Shown: positions 1-5,095 of the stretch, in pieces
How the letters are laid out: every line of letters starts with the position of its first letter
Position numbering within the stretch: position 1 is the stretch's first letter
Assembly: GCA_012274165.1 (NCBI GenBank)
Contig: JAAPAA010000055.1
Location: 1-5,794 of the forward strand
Reading direction: 5' to 3'
Origin: Thiobacillaceae bacterium
GTDB lineage: Bacteria; Pseudomonadota; Gammaproteobacteria; Burkholderiales; Thiobacillaceae
DNA length: 5,794 bases
Notes under the pieces: generated by a model
What the model was told of the DNA's origin: nothing
Seen by the model: only the letters and a program-made list of their open reading frames with translations
Database searches by the model: none
Made by a program: the position numbers and the translations under genes

Positions 1-248
1 CCGAACATGTTGCGCCCGAGAATCCAGGCGCCGATCCCCTCGAACCCCTGCTCCGCCATCGCGTTGTCGACGCCGGACTCGCCACCCTCGCCCTGGCCGT
101 GCATGTCGCGCCAGACGCGGGTGTGGAAGAACCACTCCATCAGCTCGACGCCGCCGACGCCGAGCGGATTCTGTAGATCCTGGTTCGGGCCGGCAGAGTA
201 GCCATCGAGTGAAACACCGAAGCTGCGAACGAGGAGTTTGGACATCAT
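1..248 (-). CDS. Dihydrofolate reductase family protein (RibD C-terminal-like), N-terminal part only
   Basis: The first 82 codons are inside the window; the gene runs off the left edge. The translation opens MMSKLLVRSFGVSLDGYSAG and continues with NPLGVGG, a WFFHTR segment, an MHGQGEGGESG loop, and then GAWILGRNMF. That order is characteristic of the stand-alone RibD-C/DHFR-like proteins of the YyaP/YwjB type, which have an NADPH-binding DHFR fold but usually no proven substrate. The first strand with the SLDG motif and the GRNMF segment (the family's usual GRxxF/GRxTY region) are both visible. Two ATG codons lie side by side (248 and 245); no strong Shine-Dalgarno precedes them, only a GGGG stretch, so the start is uncertain by one codon. 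It begins 21 bases after the stop of the small repeat protein upstream, which fits co-transcription. The family assignment is firm; the cellular role is unknown. Confidence 0.85.
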   Translation of the reverse strand, partial: MMSKLLVRSFGVSLDGYSAGPNQDLQNPLGVGGVELMEWFFHTRVWRDMHGQGEGGESGVDNAMAEQGFEGIGAWILGRNMF

Positions 249-269
249 GGTTGCCCCGGCGAAGGCTTC

Positions 270-575
270 TTACTTGTCCGGCGATGACGACGGGCTGGGC
301 GAACCGTCCACCTTCCTGGCAACGCTACGGGCGGCCTTTCCGGTGGCCTTTGCGCCACGCTTGACACCGCTGGCTGCAGCCTGCGCGCCACGTTGGATGC
401 CGCGCCCCGCCGCTTTCGCGCCACGCTCGACTCCGCTTGCACCAGCCTTTACACCGTGCTCAACGGCCTTCTCCACCTTGACGACCACACCGGGCTCAGT
501 GCCGGCGGCCGCGGCGGTGCTCAGCAGCAGGAGCGTCGCGATGAACAGGGGAGCTTTGCGAAAGATCAGTTTCAT
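270..575 (-). CDS. Small exported protein with four 11-residue Gly/Ala/Lys repeats, function unknown
   Basis: This 101-residue protein has a clear export signal: MKLIFRK, a hydrophobic run (LFIATLLLLS), then AAAAG with a likely signal peptidase I site near residue 24. After a short linker (TEPGVVVKVEK), residues 37-80 form four consecutive 11-residue units: AVEHGVKAGAS, GVERGAKAAGR, GIQRGAQAAAS and GVKRGAKATGK. The end is basic (ARSVARKV), then a flexible Ser/Pro tail. The mature protein would be strongly cationic and rich in Gly, Ala and Lys, with a hendecad pattern suited to a long amphipathic helix, as in LEA-like proteins. I know similar uncharacterised proteins from beta- and gammaproteobacteria but no function. 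I chose the ATG at 575 because the signal peptide begins there; a GTG at 596 would add only seven residues. It lies 27 bases after the SnoaL-like gene. Confidence 0.75.
   Translation of the reverse strand: MKLIFRKAPLFIATLLLLSTAAAAGTEPGVVVKVEKAVEHGVKAGASGVERGAKAAGRGIQRGAQAAASGVKRGAKATGKAARSVARKVDGSPSPSSSPDK
336..467 (-). repeat. Four tandem 33-bp coding repeats
   Basis: These 132 bases encode the four 11-residue units of the small exported protein. At DNA level the plus-strand octamer GCGCCACG recurs exactly 33 bases apart at 352-359, 385-392 and 418-425, which shows duplication of a 33-bp unit rather than chance composition. The other positions have diverged, so the duplication is old or the repeats are held by selection on the protein. 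Confidence 0.75.
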
Positions 576-602
576 GAAGATCAAGGCCTCGGGCACGAAC
601 GA

Positions 603-971
603 TCATAGTGCCACGGAATCCCGTGTGTGTGCTCGAGCCGGGGAGCTACGGTGCCTTGACTCTGGCTTCGATGACTGGGGCTTGACCCGTTTGGAAAAGG
701 CTTCGATGAACGCAGCTCTGCCCGTCGGCACGTTGGGGTTGTGCTGGATGTAGCTCTCGGTCATGTACTTGTCCGCCAGTTCCATGTGGCCCCCTTCGAA
801 CACTTCGCGCCAGAAGTCGTAGACCAGGCGCTTGTTGGAAGCGGCCTTTGCGTCACTGCTGGCCAGCAGGAGATCATGGTTTGGCTGCTGGACAACGGCC
901 AGTTGCGCGGCCGCGGCGAAAGGCAGTGCGAGCGCCAGAACGAGGCTCCAGCGGAAGAGGACAGGTTTCAT
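603..971 (-). CDS. Exported SnoaL-like/NTF2-family protein, C-terminus lost by an apparent frameshift
   Basis: The 122-residue product begins with a signal peptide (MKPVLFRW, hydrophobic LVLALALPFAAAA, cleavage near residue 22). It then shows the first half of a COG4922-type SnoaL-like domain: NKRLVYDFWREVFEGG, ADKYMTESYIQHNPNVPTGR and FIEAFSKRVKP. Members of this family normally run about 60 residues further, through an EGD-containing strand to a terminal WD near the cavity. Here the frame after RVKP turns into low-complexity sequence rich in Ser and Arg. In the neighbouring frame the same DNA reads VIEARVKAP, which is what family members have at that point, and then stops. The simplest reading is a one-base deletion near the CCCC run at about 676-679, plus loss of the rest. 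The ATG at 971 is supported by GGAG five bases upstream. The protein is probably non-functional. Confidence 0.75.
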   Translation of the reverse strand: MKPVLFRWSLVLALALPFAAAAQLAVVQQPNHDLLLASSDAKAASNKRLVYDFWREVFEGGHMELADKYMTESYIQHNPNVPTGRAAFIEAFSKRVKPQSSKPESRHRSSPARAHTRDSVAL

Positions 972-976
972 GTGAT

Positions 977-980
977 CTCC
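977..980 (-). promoter_or_regulatory. Shine-Dalgarno of the SnoaL-like gene
   Basis: GGAG on the minus strand, followed by five bases (ATCAC) and the ATG at 971. It fixes the start and excludes the longer in-frame reading that would overlap the upstream HAD gene. Confidence 0.65.
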
Positions 981-1014
981 GTTCGGGGTTGGCAGTCGGG
1001 GCTTCAACGACGGG

Positions 1015-1635
1015 TCAGACCGCATAGCCGAAAGCTCGCAGTGAATTCCGCACGTCCTCCGGCGAGCGAACGTGCGCGCCTTGCAGTCCGGCTTCGGATG
1101 CGGCCTGAACATTCTCCAGCAGATCGTCGAAGAAGACGATAGCCCCGGCCTCGAAGCCGGTGACGTCGGAAATGTGTTCGAACGCCGCGCGCTCGGGCTT
1201 GCGCAAGCCCATTTCATGCGAGGCAAAGATTCGATCGAGTGAACCGACAACCTCGGGGAACATGCTGCTCCAGGTGGCCATGTGCGCGGCATTCGTGTTC
1301 GTCAGCGCGTAGCAGGGGAGGAACTCGCGCATGGCCTCGACCATCATCCGGGTTTGCGCAAATTCCCCGACGAAAATCGAATTCCAGCCACGTGCAATTG
1401 CCGCGCGGTCGGCGGTCAGGCTGAGCGTCGAGGCCAGATGATCGTAATACTCGGAGGCAGCGATTTCGCCACGTTCATGTCGCTGGTATTGGAGATCGAA
1501 CCTGAATGCCCGCCTCAGGCCTTCGACGGACAACGAGGAATAGGGTGCCCAGGCGGCAAGGGCGCGATCAAAGTCAATGTCGACCAGGACGCCGCCCAGG
1601 TCGAACAGCAAGGCTCGGGGTGCCTGGATTTTCAT
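1015..1635 (-). CDS. HAD superfamily hydrolase, subclass IA, YihX-like phosphatase
   Basis: A cytoplasmic 206-residue protein carrying all four HAD motifs: motif I in FDLGGVLVDID with Asp12 as the expected nucleophile, motif II LTNTN with Thr112, motif III Lys146 in GLRKPE, and motif IV VFFDD with Asp170/Asp171 for magnesium. A helical cap lies between motifs I and II. The DIDFDRALAAW and QRHERGEI segments and the overall length match the YihX group (alpha-D-glucose-1-phosphate phosphatase in Escherichia coli) better than the beta-phosphoglucomutase or haloacid dehalogenase groups. The substrate cannot be deduced from sequence alone. The start at 1635 leaves the usual short lead before motif I; no good Shine-Dalgarno precedes it, and longer readings would only add Arg/Ser-rich sequence that overlaps the ankyrin gene. 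It follows the ankyrin gene by 49 bases and precedes the SnoaL-like gene by 43. Confidence 0.9.
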   Translation of the reverse strand: MKIQAPRALLFDLGGVLVDIDFDRALAAWAPYSSLSVEGLRRAFRFDLQYQRHERGEIAASEYYDHLASTLSLTADRAAIARGWNSIFVGEFAQTRMMVEAMREFLPCYALTNTNAAHMATWSSMFPEVVGSLDRIFASHEMGLRKPERAAFEHISDVTGFEAGAIVFFDDLLENVQAASEAGLQGAHVRSPEDVRNSLRAFGYAV

Positions 1636-1684
1636 GAGGAATATTTCGAGCGCTGTCGGATACCAGCTCGGCCGTTGGCGAGAG

Positions 1685-3340
1685 TCATTCCTTCGCGCCC
1701 GCCTGCACGAGGATGCTCGCGATGTCTTCTCGGCCCCGTTGCTTCGCAACCTTGAGCGGGGTGTAGCCGCCGACGAGGCGCGGCTTCGAAGGCCCATGGC
1801 CCATGAACCACATGCCCGGTGGCGTCTCCCAAAGCGGCGGCCAGCCGCGGTCGGTGCGCGCGTTCACATTCGCGCCCGCGCCCACCAGCGCCTTCACCAC
1901 ATCGACGCGGCCGTCGTCTGTGGCGAGGAGGAGCGGCGTTATGCCGGCGCGATCCGCGGCGTCGATCTCTGGTGCGTGCGGCAGCGCCTTCACCACCAAG
2001 TCCCACTCCCCCAGCACGGCCGCGAAATAGAGAAGGAAGCGGTCCGGCGCGGCGAGCTTGCGCTCGCGCTCCAGGATGCGCGCGGCGAGATCCCCACGAC
2101 GGTGCAGGACCAGCCAGGTCAGCGGCCCGACGGTACGGCCCCGGAGCAGGCCGCTGTCATCGCGAACCGGCGGTTCGGCGAGGATGGCGAGCGCCATTGT
2201 CGTGGAGGCCGGCAGTGGATAGGCCGCGGGAGGCTTGTCGCGCGGCAGCTTGACGACCGTGTACTCGAATTCGACCATGCCGCCGAACTCCAGCAGCGCA
2301 TCGGCGAGAGCGGGCGTTTTCTGCGGCACACCCACGGCCATCATCAGCGGCGTGTACTCGCGGAAGCGCCGGTTCGGGTCTGCGCCCTGTTCGAGCAGCG
2401 CGCGGACCCGCGGCAGATCGGCCGGCGGCTCGATGGCTGGCCCGAGGCTGCCGTCGGCGTTTCTGGCCGCTACGCGCATCTGCGGCGGCTCCAACAGGAG
2501 CGAGGTGAGCGCGGTGAGTCCGTTCGCTGCGGCGCGGTCAAGATCGAGCCCGCGCCCCTTGAGGTGCGCGAGCGTCGGCGGGTCAATCGTTGCCAGACGC
2601 GTTGCTTCGATCGAATGGCACTCGAGCCTCGTCTGTGTGCACTCTGCGCCGTCGGGCGGCTGCAGGTTGGCGCCGGAATCGGCGAGTTGCCGCGCGATAG
2701 CCCAGCGCTTGCGGAAAAGCGCATGCTCGAGCAGCGTCTGGCGCGCAGAAATCGCGCTGGGGTCAGCACCCTTCTCGATCAGGAGCTTTACCGCCTGCGC
2801 GTCGTCTCCTCTATCGATCACGTTCCACACCGCCTGCGTGGGGGAAGGGCCGGGAATCGCGTTTCGGCTGGCGGCGCTTACGTCGGCCCCATAACGCTTC
2901 AGCAGCGCAACCGCCTCTTCCGAGCGCGCCCTGCGTATCGGCAAATCGCCGAAGCCGTCCCGGCGATTCGGATCCGCCCCCGAATCGAGCAGCAGGCGCG
3001 CGAGGTCGAGATGCCCGCGGCCGATCGCCATGGTGAGCGGCGACTCGCTGCTGCGACCGCGGTACGCCTCGTCGAAGTTGAGGTCGACCGACATGCCGCC
3101 GGCGACGAGGCGCCGCACTGCATCGCCGTCGTTCTTCACGATCGCCGTCTGCAACGCATCCGTCTGCGCAAGGCGCGCCTTCTGCGCCGGGGTGAGCACC
3201 GGCTGCTCGGTCGACGGCTCGCGATAGCCGCCGTGGCCCTGCACCTGCTGCGCGTTGGTGCCGGCGGACGCGACCATGAGAGAGATACAGCCGACGAGAA
3301 TGACCGGTTGCACCCCATGGACTTTGAGCAACGAAGTCAT
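1685..3340 (-). CDS. Exported ankyrin-repeat protein
   Basis: A 551-residue protein with an N-terminal export signal (MTSLLKVHGV, hydrophobic PVILVGCISLMVA, cleavage probably near TNA-QQ at residue 30). Most of the rest consists of ankyrin repeats, recognisable by TPL-x-x-A, a helix pair and GADPN/GANVN turns. The clearest lie at about residues 99-127, 130-154, 168-196, 200-227, 308-333, 466-495 and 526-549; weaker ones lie between 330 and 430. An insert around residues 228-300, with Cys234 and Cys241, does not follow the repeat pattern. Ankyrin repeats bind proteins, so this is probably a periplasmic or envelope binding scaffold, but its partner is unknown. The ATG at 3340 is preferred to a GTG at 3361 because it overlaps the stop of the preceding gene as ATGA, giving translational coupling. 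The sequence LVGC at residues 15-18 also fits a lipobox, so a lipoprotein is possible. Confidence 0.88.
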   Translation of the reverse strand: MTSLLKVHGVQPVILVGCISLMVASAGTNAQQVQGHGGYREPSTEQPVLTPAQKARLAQTDALQTAIVKNDGDAVRRLVAGGMSVDLNFDEAYRGRSSESPLTMAIGRGHLDLARLLLDSGADPNRRDGFGDLPIRRARSEEAVALLKRYGADVSAASRNAIPGPSPTQAVWNVIDRGDDAQAVKLLIEKGADPSAISARQTLLEHALFRKRWAIARQLADSGANLQPPDGAECTQTRLECHSIEATRLATIDPPTLAHLKGRGLDLDRAAANGLTALTSLLLEPPQMRVAARNADGSLGPAIEPPADLPRVRALLEQGADPNRRFREYTPLMMAVGVPQKTPALADALLEFGGMVEFEYTVVKLPRDKPPAAYPLPASTTMALAILAEPPVRDDSGLLRGRTVGPLTWLVLHRRGDLAARILERERKLAAPDRFLLYFAAVLGEWDLVVKALPHAPEIDAADRAGITPLLLATDDGRVDVVKALVGAGANVNARTDRGWPPLWETPPGMWFMGHGPSKPRLVGGYTPLKVAKQRGREDIASILVQAGAKE

Positions 3341-3567
3341 CGGAGATCCGCGGCCATCCACGCAACCGTTGCTTTCGCCCGGGCCAGAGCGTCCTGTTCA
3401 GTGGCGAAGACCAGGCTTGAGTAACGACGGAGCGGAAACCACCCTCTCATGTCCTCCGGATCTCTGCGGTGCTCCTCGAAACCGAACGTACCGTCGTCGC
3501 GAACAAAGATATCGACGCAATGGTCGCCCGAGGGATTGTTGAAGGACGCTACGACACGATGTGGCAT
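3337..3567 (-). CDS. Small conserved protein of unknown function, coupled to the ankyrin gene
   Basis: A 76-residue protein, probably cytoplasmic, with no signal peptide or membrane segment. It begins MPHRVVASFNNPSGDHCVDI and continues with FVRDDGTFGFEEHRRDPED, GWFPLRRYSSLVF and an alanine-rich C-terminal helix. The compact pattern (strand, DGTFGFEE turn, WFPL, helix) resembles short hypothetical proteins I have seen annotated in beta- and gammaproteobacteria, but I know no function for them. Its TGA stop (3339-3337) overlaps the ATG of the ankyrin gene by four bases, so the two are almost certainly translated from one message. The ribosome-binding site before the ATG at 3567 is weak (GAGCC). 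It lies 39 bases after the SRPBCC gene. Confidence 0.75.
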   Translation of the reverse strand: MPHRVVASFNNPSGDHCVDIFVRDDGTFGFEEHRRDPEDMRGWFPLRRYSSLVFATEQDALARAKATVAWMAADLR

Positions 3568-3584
3568 GGCGGCTCACAGGTTAC

Positions 3585-3598
3585 GTCGAACGTTCGAC
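3585..3598. promoter_or_regulatory. Perfect 14-bp palindrome, possible operator
   Basis: GTCGAACGTTCGAC reads identically on both strands. It occupies the 39-base gap between the SRPBCC stop and the start of the 76-residue gene, 17 bases from that ATG. There is no loop and no T-tract, so a terminator is unlikely; a dimeric repressor site is possible. Evidence is symmetry and position only. Confidence 0.35.
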
Positions 3599-3606
3599 CG
3601 GAGCGG

Positions 3607-4056
3607 TTAGACGGCACTCATCCCTCGCTGAACTTCCGCAGCAAGGCGCTCAAGATTCTGGTCATTTGCTGCGGCGACGAACTCTGAAATTCGTTTGTAG
3701 TGCTCGACTGTGTCGAATGTCTGGCACCACCTTACCTCAGTCCCTTCGCCTTGCCGATCGAGCTCGATGGTCAGCGTAAAGTGATGGCCGTCGAGATGCT
3801 CGATTTCGAACAGTTGGTCGACGACGATGCGCGTGAAGCGGCTTTCGTTCGGATAGTTCTTCCCGTCGGGCCCGTGCATCGTCAAGACCCAACTTCCGCC
3901 AGGCGTGAACTCGAACTTGTGAATCGTGTTCGTGAATCCCGCCGGCCCCCACCATCGAGCAATGCGTGATGGATCACTCAGTGCAGCGAAAACCTTTGCA
4001 GGATTCGCTGAGAGAAACTTGCGCCTTGAGTCGGAGCGCTCCTCTATCGGTTCCAT
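3607..4056 (-). CDS. SRPBCC family protein (AHSA1/START-like domain)
   Basis: A 149-residue cytoplasmic protein consisting of one helix-grip domain. Diagnostic segments are NPAKVFAALSDPSRIARWWG, GPAGFTNTIHKFEFTPGGSW, MHGPDGKNYPNES, the VVDQLFEIEHL strand, a TLTIEL strand with GEGTEVRW, and a long C-terminal helix. These match the activator of Hsp90 ATPase 1-like branch of the SRPBCC superfamily, whose bacterial members bind small hydrophobic ligands or act as polyketide-cyclase-like proteins; no substrate can be named. Length is normal and I see no damage. The ATG at 4056 is chosen because AGGAGG lies six bases upstream and because the domain starts soon after. Family members are often paired with an ArsR-type repressor; none is visible here. 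Base composition is lower in GC than the ankyrin gene (about 47% over 3961-4020). Confidence 0.9.
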   Translation of the reverse strand: MEPIEERSDSRRKFLSANPAKVFAALSDPSRIARWWGPAGFTNTIHKFEFTPGGSWVLTMHGPDGKNYPNESRFTRIVVDQLFEIEHLDGHHFTLTIELDRQGEGTEVRWCQTFDTVEHYKRISEFVAAANDQNLERLAAEVQRGMSAV

Positions 4057-4062
4057 CTGACG

Positions 4063-4068
4063 CCTCCT
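4063..4068 (-). promoter_or_regulatory. Strong Shine-Dalgarno of the SRPBCC gene
   Basis: AGGAGG on the minus strand with a six-base spacer to the ATG at 4056. It is the best ribosome-binding site in the window and decides the start over the in-frame upstream codon at 4122. Confidence 0.8.
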
Positions 4069-4089
4069 GCGGGGTGCTTCGGCCTTGTG

Positions 4090-4175
4090 TTGTGCCGTCA
4101 ACGTCGGCGCTGACCGGCGCACAAGAACCTGGTGCCGGGACTTTCACCCGGCGGGATTCGTGCCATGCACGGCAC
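4090..4175 (-). other. Three inverted repeats between brnA and the SRPBCC gene
   Basis: The 130-base gap (4057-4186) carries, in minus-strand order, GTGCC/GGCAC with a six-base loop (4175-4160), GCCGGG/CCCGGC with the seven-base loop TGAAAGT (4152-4134), and TTGTGC/GCACAA with a 23-base loop (4124-4090). None is followed by a T-tract, so an intrinsic terminator for brnTA is possible but unsupported. They could equally be leader structure of the SRPBCC message. A TTGACG hexamer at 4101-4096 resembles a -35 box but has no matching -10. Confidence 0.4.
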
Positions 4176-4186
4176 ACACGTCGAAG

Positions 4187-4486
4187 TCAAGCCGCAGCGC
4201 GTTTACGCGTTGTCGGCCTTGGACGACCAGTTAAATTTCGATTCACTGCTTTGCGGAGGGTGTCATTGATCCGGGACTGGTAGCCCGTGCCTTGAGACTT
4301 GAAGTAGTCCAAAACATCAGCGTCCAGACGTATGGAGGTCAACACTTTGGTTGGCGCAGCTTGTGGCCCACGGCCACGCCGAACCACAGGCGCCCCGAGC
4401 ATGTCTTCGGTCCATGCAGGGTTGTCCGGGTCGGACACCTTAGCCGAGGTTCTCTTTGGCAACTTGGCGGTAGTAGCGTGCTTCAT
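4187..4486 (-). CDS. brnA: BrnA family antitoxin
   Basis: A 99-residue cytoplasmic protein, the expected partner of BrnT. The N-terminal half (DNPAWTEDMLGAPVVRRGRG) is the toxin-binding, partly disordered region typical of the longer BrnA proteins. Residues 48-82 hold the ribbon-helix-helix segment: VLTSIRLDADVLDYFKSQG, then GYQSRINDTLRKAV. In the family, dimers of this fold neutralise BrnT and bind the promoter as an autorepressor. The C-terminal tail is basic (RPTTRKRAAA). The gene starts 47 bases inside the 3' end of brnT in another frame, so its translation is probably coupled to the toxin; its own ribosome-binding site is poor. Antitoxin downstream of toxin is the usual order for this family. 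Confidence 0.92.
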   Translation of the reverse strand: MKHATTAKLPKRTSAKVSDPDNPAWTEDMLGAPVVRRGRGPQAAPTKVLTSIRLDADVLDYFKSQGTGYQSRINDTLRKAVNRNLTGRPRPTTRKRAAA

Positions 4487-4721
4487 GCTTTTCTGCCCTT
4501 CGCAGGGAGATAACGTGCGGCCCTTTCGAGCGTTCCGTATAGACCATCACAACCACTTCACCGTGCAGGATGCCGAAACAGACCTGGCGCGGCTCGCCAT
4601 AGTCCTCTCGTATGTCCTCACGGGTAACCGTGAAGTGCTCCCAAATTGCATCGCATCCGGCGAAGTCGAGCCCGTGCTTCTTGATGTTGAGCTTGCGCTT
4701 GGCCTCGTCCCATGTGAGCAT
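4440..4721 (-). CDS. brnT: BrnT family toxin (ribonuclease)
   Basis: A 93-residue protein of normal BrnT length. It opens with the family hallmark WDEAKRKLNIKKHGLDF (WDxxK, N, KHGLDF), continues with an aromatic strand (IWEHF), a YGEPRQVCFG strand, GEVVVMVYTER and the closing ISLRRAEKHEARYY. BrnT is a RelE-like ribonuclease that inhibits translation when free of BrnA; here the fold appears complete, so the toxin is probably active. The ATG at 4721 is the only start that keeps the WDE motif near the N-terminus. No Shine-Dalgarno precedes it, and the likely -10 box ends only five bases before it, which suggests a leaderless message. The TA block has lower GC than the flanks (45% over 4681-4740), consistent with separate acquisition. 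Confidence 0.93.
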   Translation of the reverse strand: MLTWDEAKRKLNIKKHGLDFAGCDAIWEHFTVTREDIREDYGEPRQVCFGILHGEVVVMVYTERSKGPHVISLRRAEKHEARYYRQVAKENLG

Positions 4722-4726
4722 CGTAT

Positions 4727-4732
4727 ATTGTA
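4727..4732 (-). promoter_or_regulatory. Probable -10 box of the brnTA promoter
   Basis: TACAAT on the minus strand matches the sigma-70 -10 consensus TATAAT at five of six positions. It ends five bases before the brnT ATG, so transcription would start at or next to the start codon. No good -35 box lies 16-18 bases upstream (CGGTTC at best). Confidence 0.5.
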
Positions 4733-4739
4733 TCTACAA
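4728..4739. promoter_or_regulatory. Inverted repeat overlapping the brnTA -10 box, probable BrnA operator
   Basis: TTGTATCTACAA is a 5-2-5 inverted repeat (TTGTA / TACAA) that covers most of the -10 box. Ribbon-helix-helix antitoxins bind such short symmetric sites, and BrnA proteins are known autorepressors, so a repressor bound here would block RNA polymerase directly. Confidence 0.5.
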
Positions 4740-5095
4740 AATGCCAAGCGAACCGGAAGAAATTTAACGTAATGTAGTAGGCGCATATCCTGGCCAGCCC
4801 TATAGGCGCCGCAATATCCTCGACTCCAGCCTGCCAGTCCCCAATCCAAGCCGCACCGCGCCCTTCTGCTCTGGCCGCTCCCACACTCGGTGTGCTCGTA
4901 CCCCTTTTCGTGTCGCCATCGAACCTCACCTCCGTCAAGGCTCCGGTTGCACCGGGGCCGAATATTCCGGTCTTCTATTTCCTTGGCCACGCGTCCTTCC
5001 GGAACTCACAGCTCTTGTCGTCGACCTTCGCCAAGAAGGACGTGACGTTCTTCCTGGCTGAGTCGCGTTTGACGCTCATGAAGATCATTCAGCTT
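4740..5095. other. About 355 bases without a convincing gene
   Basis: Between the brnTA promoter and the glutaredoxin stop I find no reading frame with a recognisable domain on either strand. A 37-codon minus-strand frame (5088-4975), starting eight bases after the glutaredoxin stop, and frames beginning at 4990 and 4938 lack family features and ribosome-binding sites worth trusting. Small structures present: AAGAA/TTCTT around a ten-base core (5033-5052) and an interrupted GGCGC...GCGCC inverted repeat near 4780-4810. The stretch may be decayed sequence or spacer. Confidence 0.5.

Noticed and set aside
238..753. Plus-strand frame of 171 codons
   Set aside because: It mirrors the minus-strand repeat protein and SnoaL-like gene; its repeats are only the antisense of the 33-bp units.
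1577..3424. Very long plus-strand open frame (615 codons) opposite the ankyrin and HAD genes
   Set aside because: Its product is Arg/Ala-rich with no recognisable domain, while the minus strand encodes clear ankyrin repeats; long antisense frames are expected at about 75-80% GC.
4120..4160. Group II intron domain V
   Set aside because: The hairpin with a GAAA-type loop and GAAUCC/GGUUC outer pairing is suggestive, but the conserved AGC triad and the two-base bulge are missing and no intron-encoded protein is present.
4057..4186. Integron gene-cassette array, given many unrelated small genes in one orientation
   Set aside because: Most gaps are 20-50 bases, too short for attC sites, and I found no paired RYYYAAC/GTTRRRY core sites in the one gap long enough.
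4781..4815. Interrupted GGCGC...GCGCC inverted repeat as a terminator or recombination site
   Set aside because: The stem is bulged, there is no T-tract and no neighbouring recombinase gene; easily chance at this GC content.
4975..5088. 37-codon minus-strand frame eight bases after the glutaredoxin stop
   Set aside because: No family features, a weak ribosome-binding site and small size; it may be chance.
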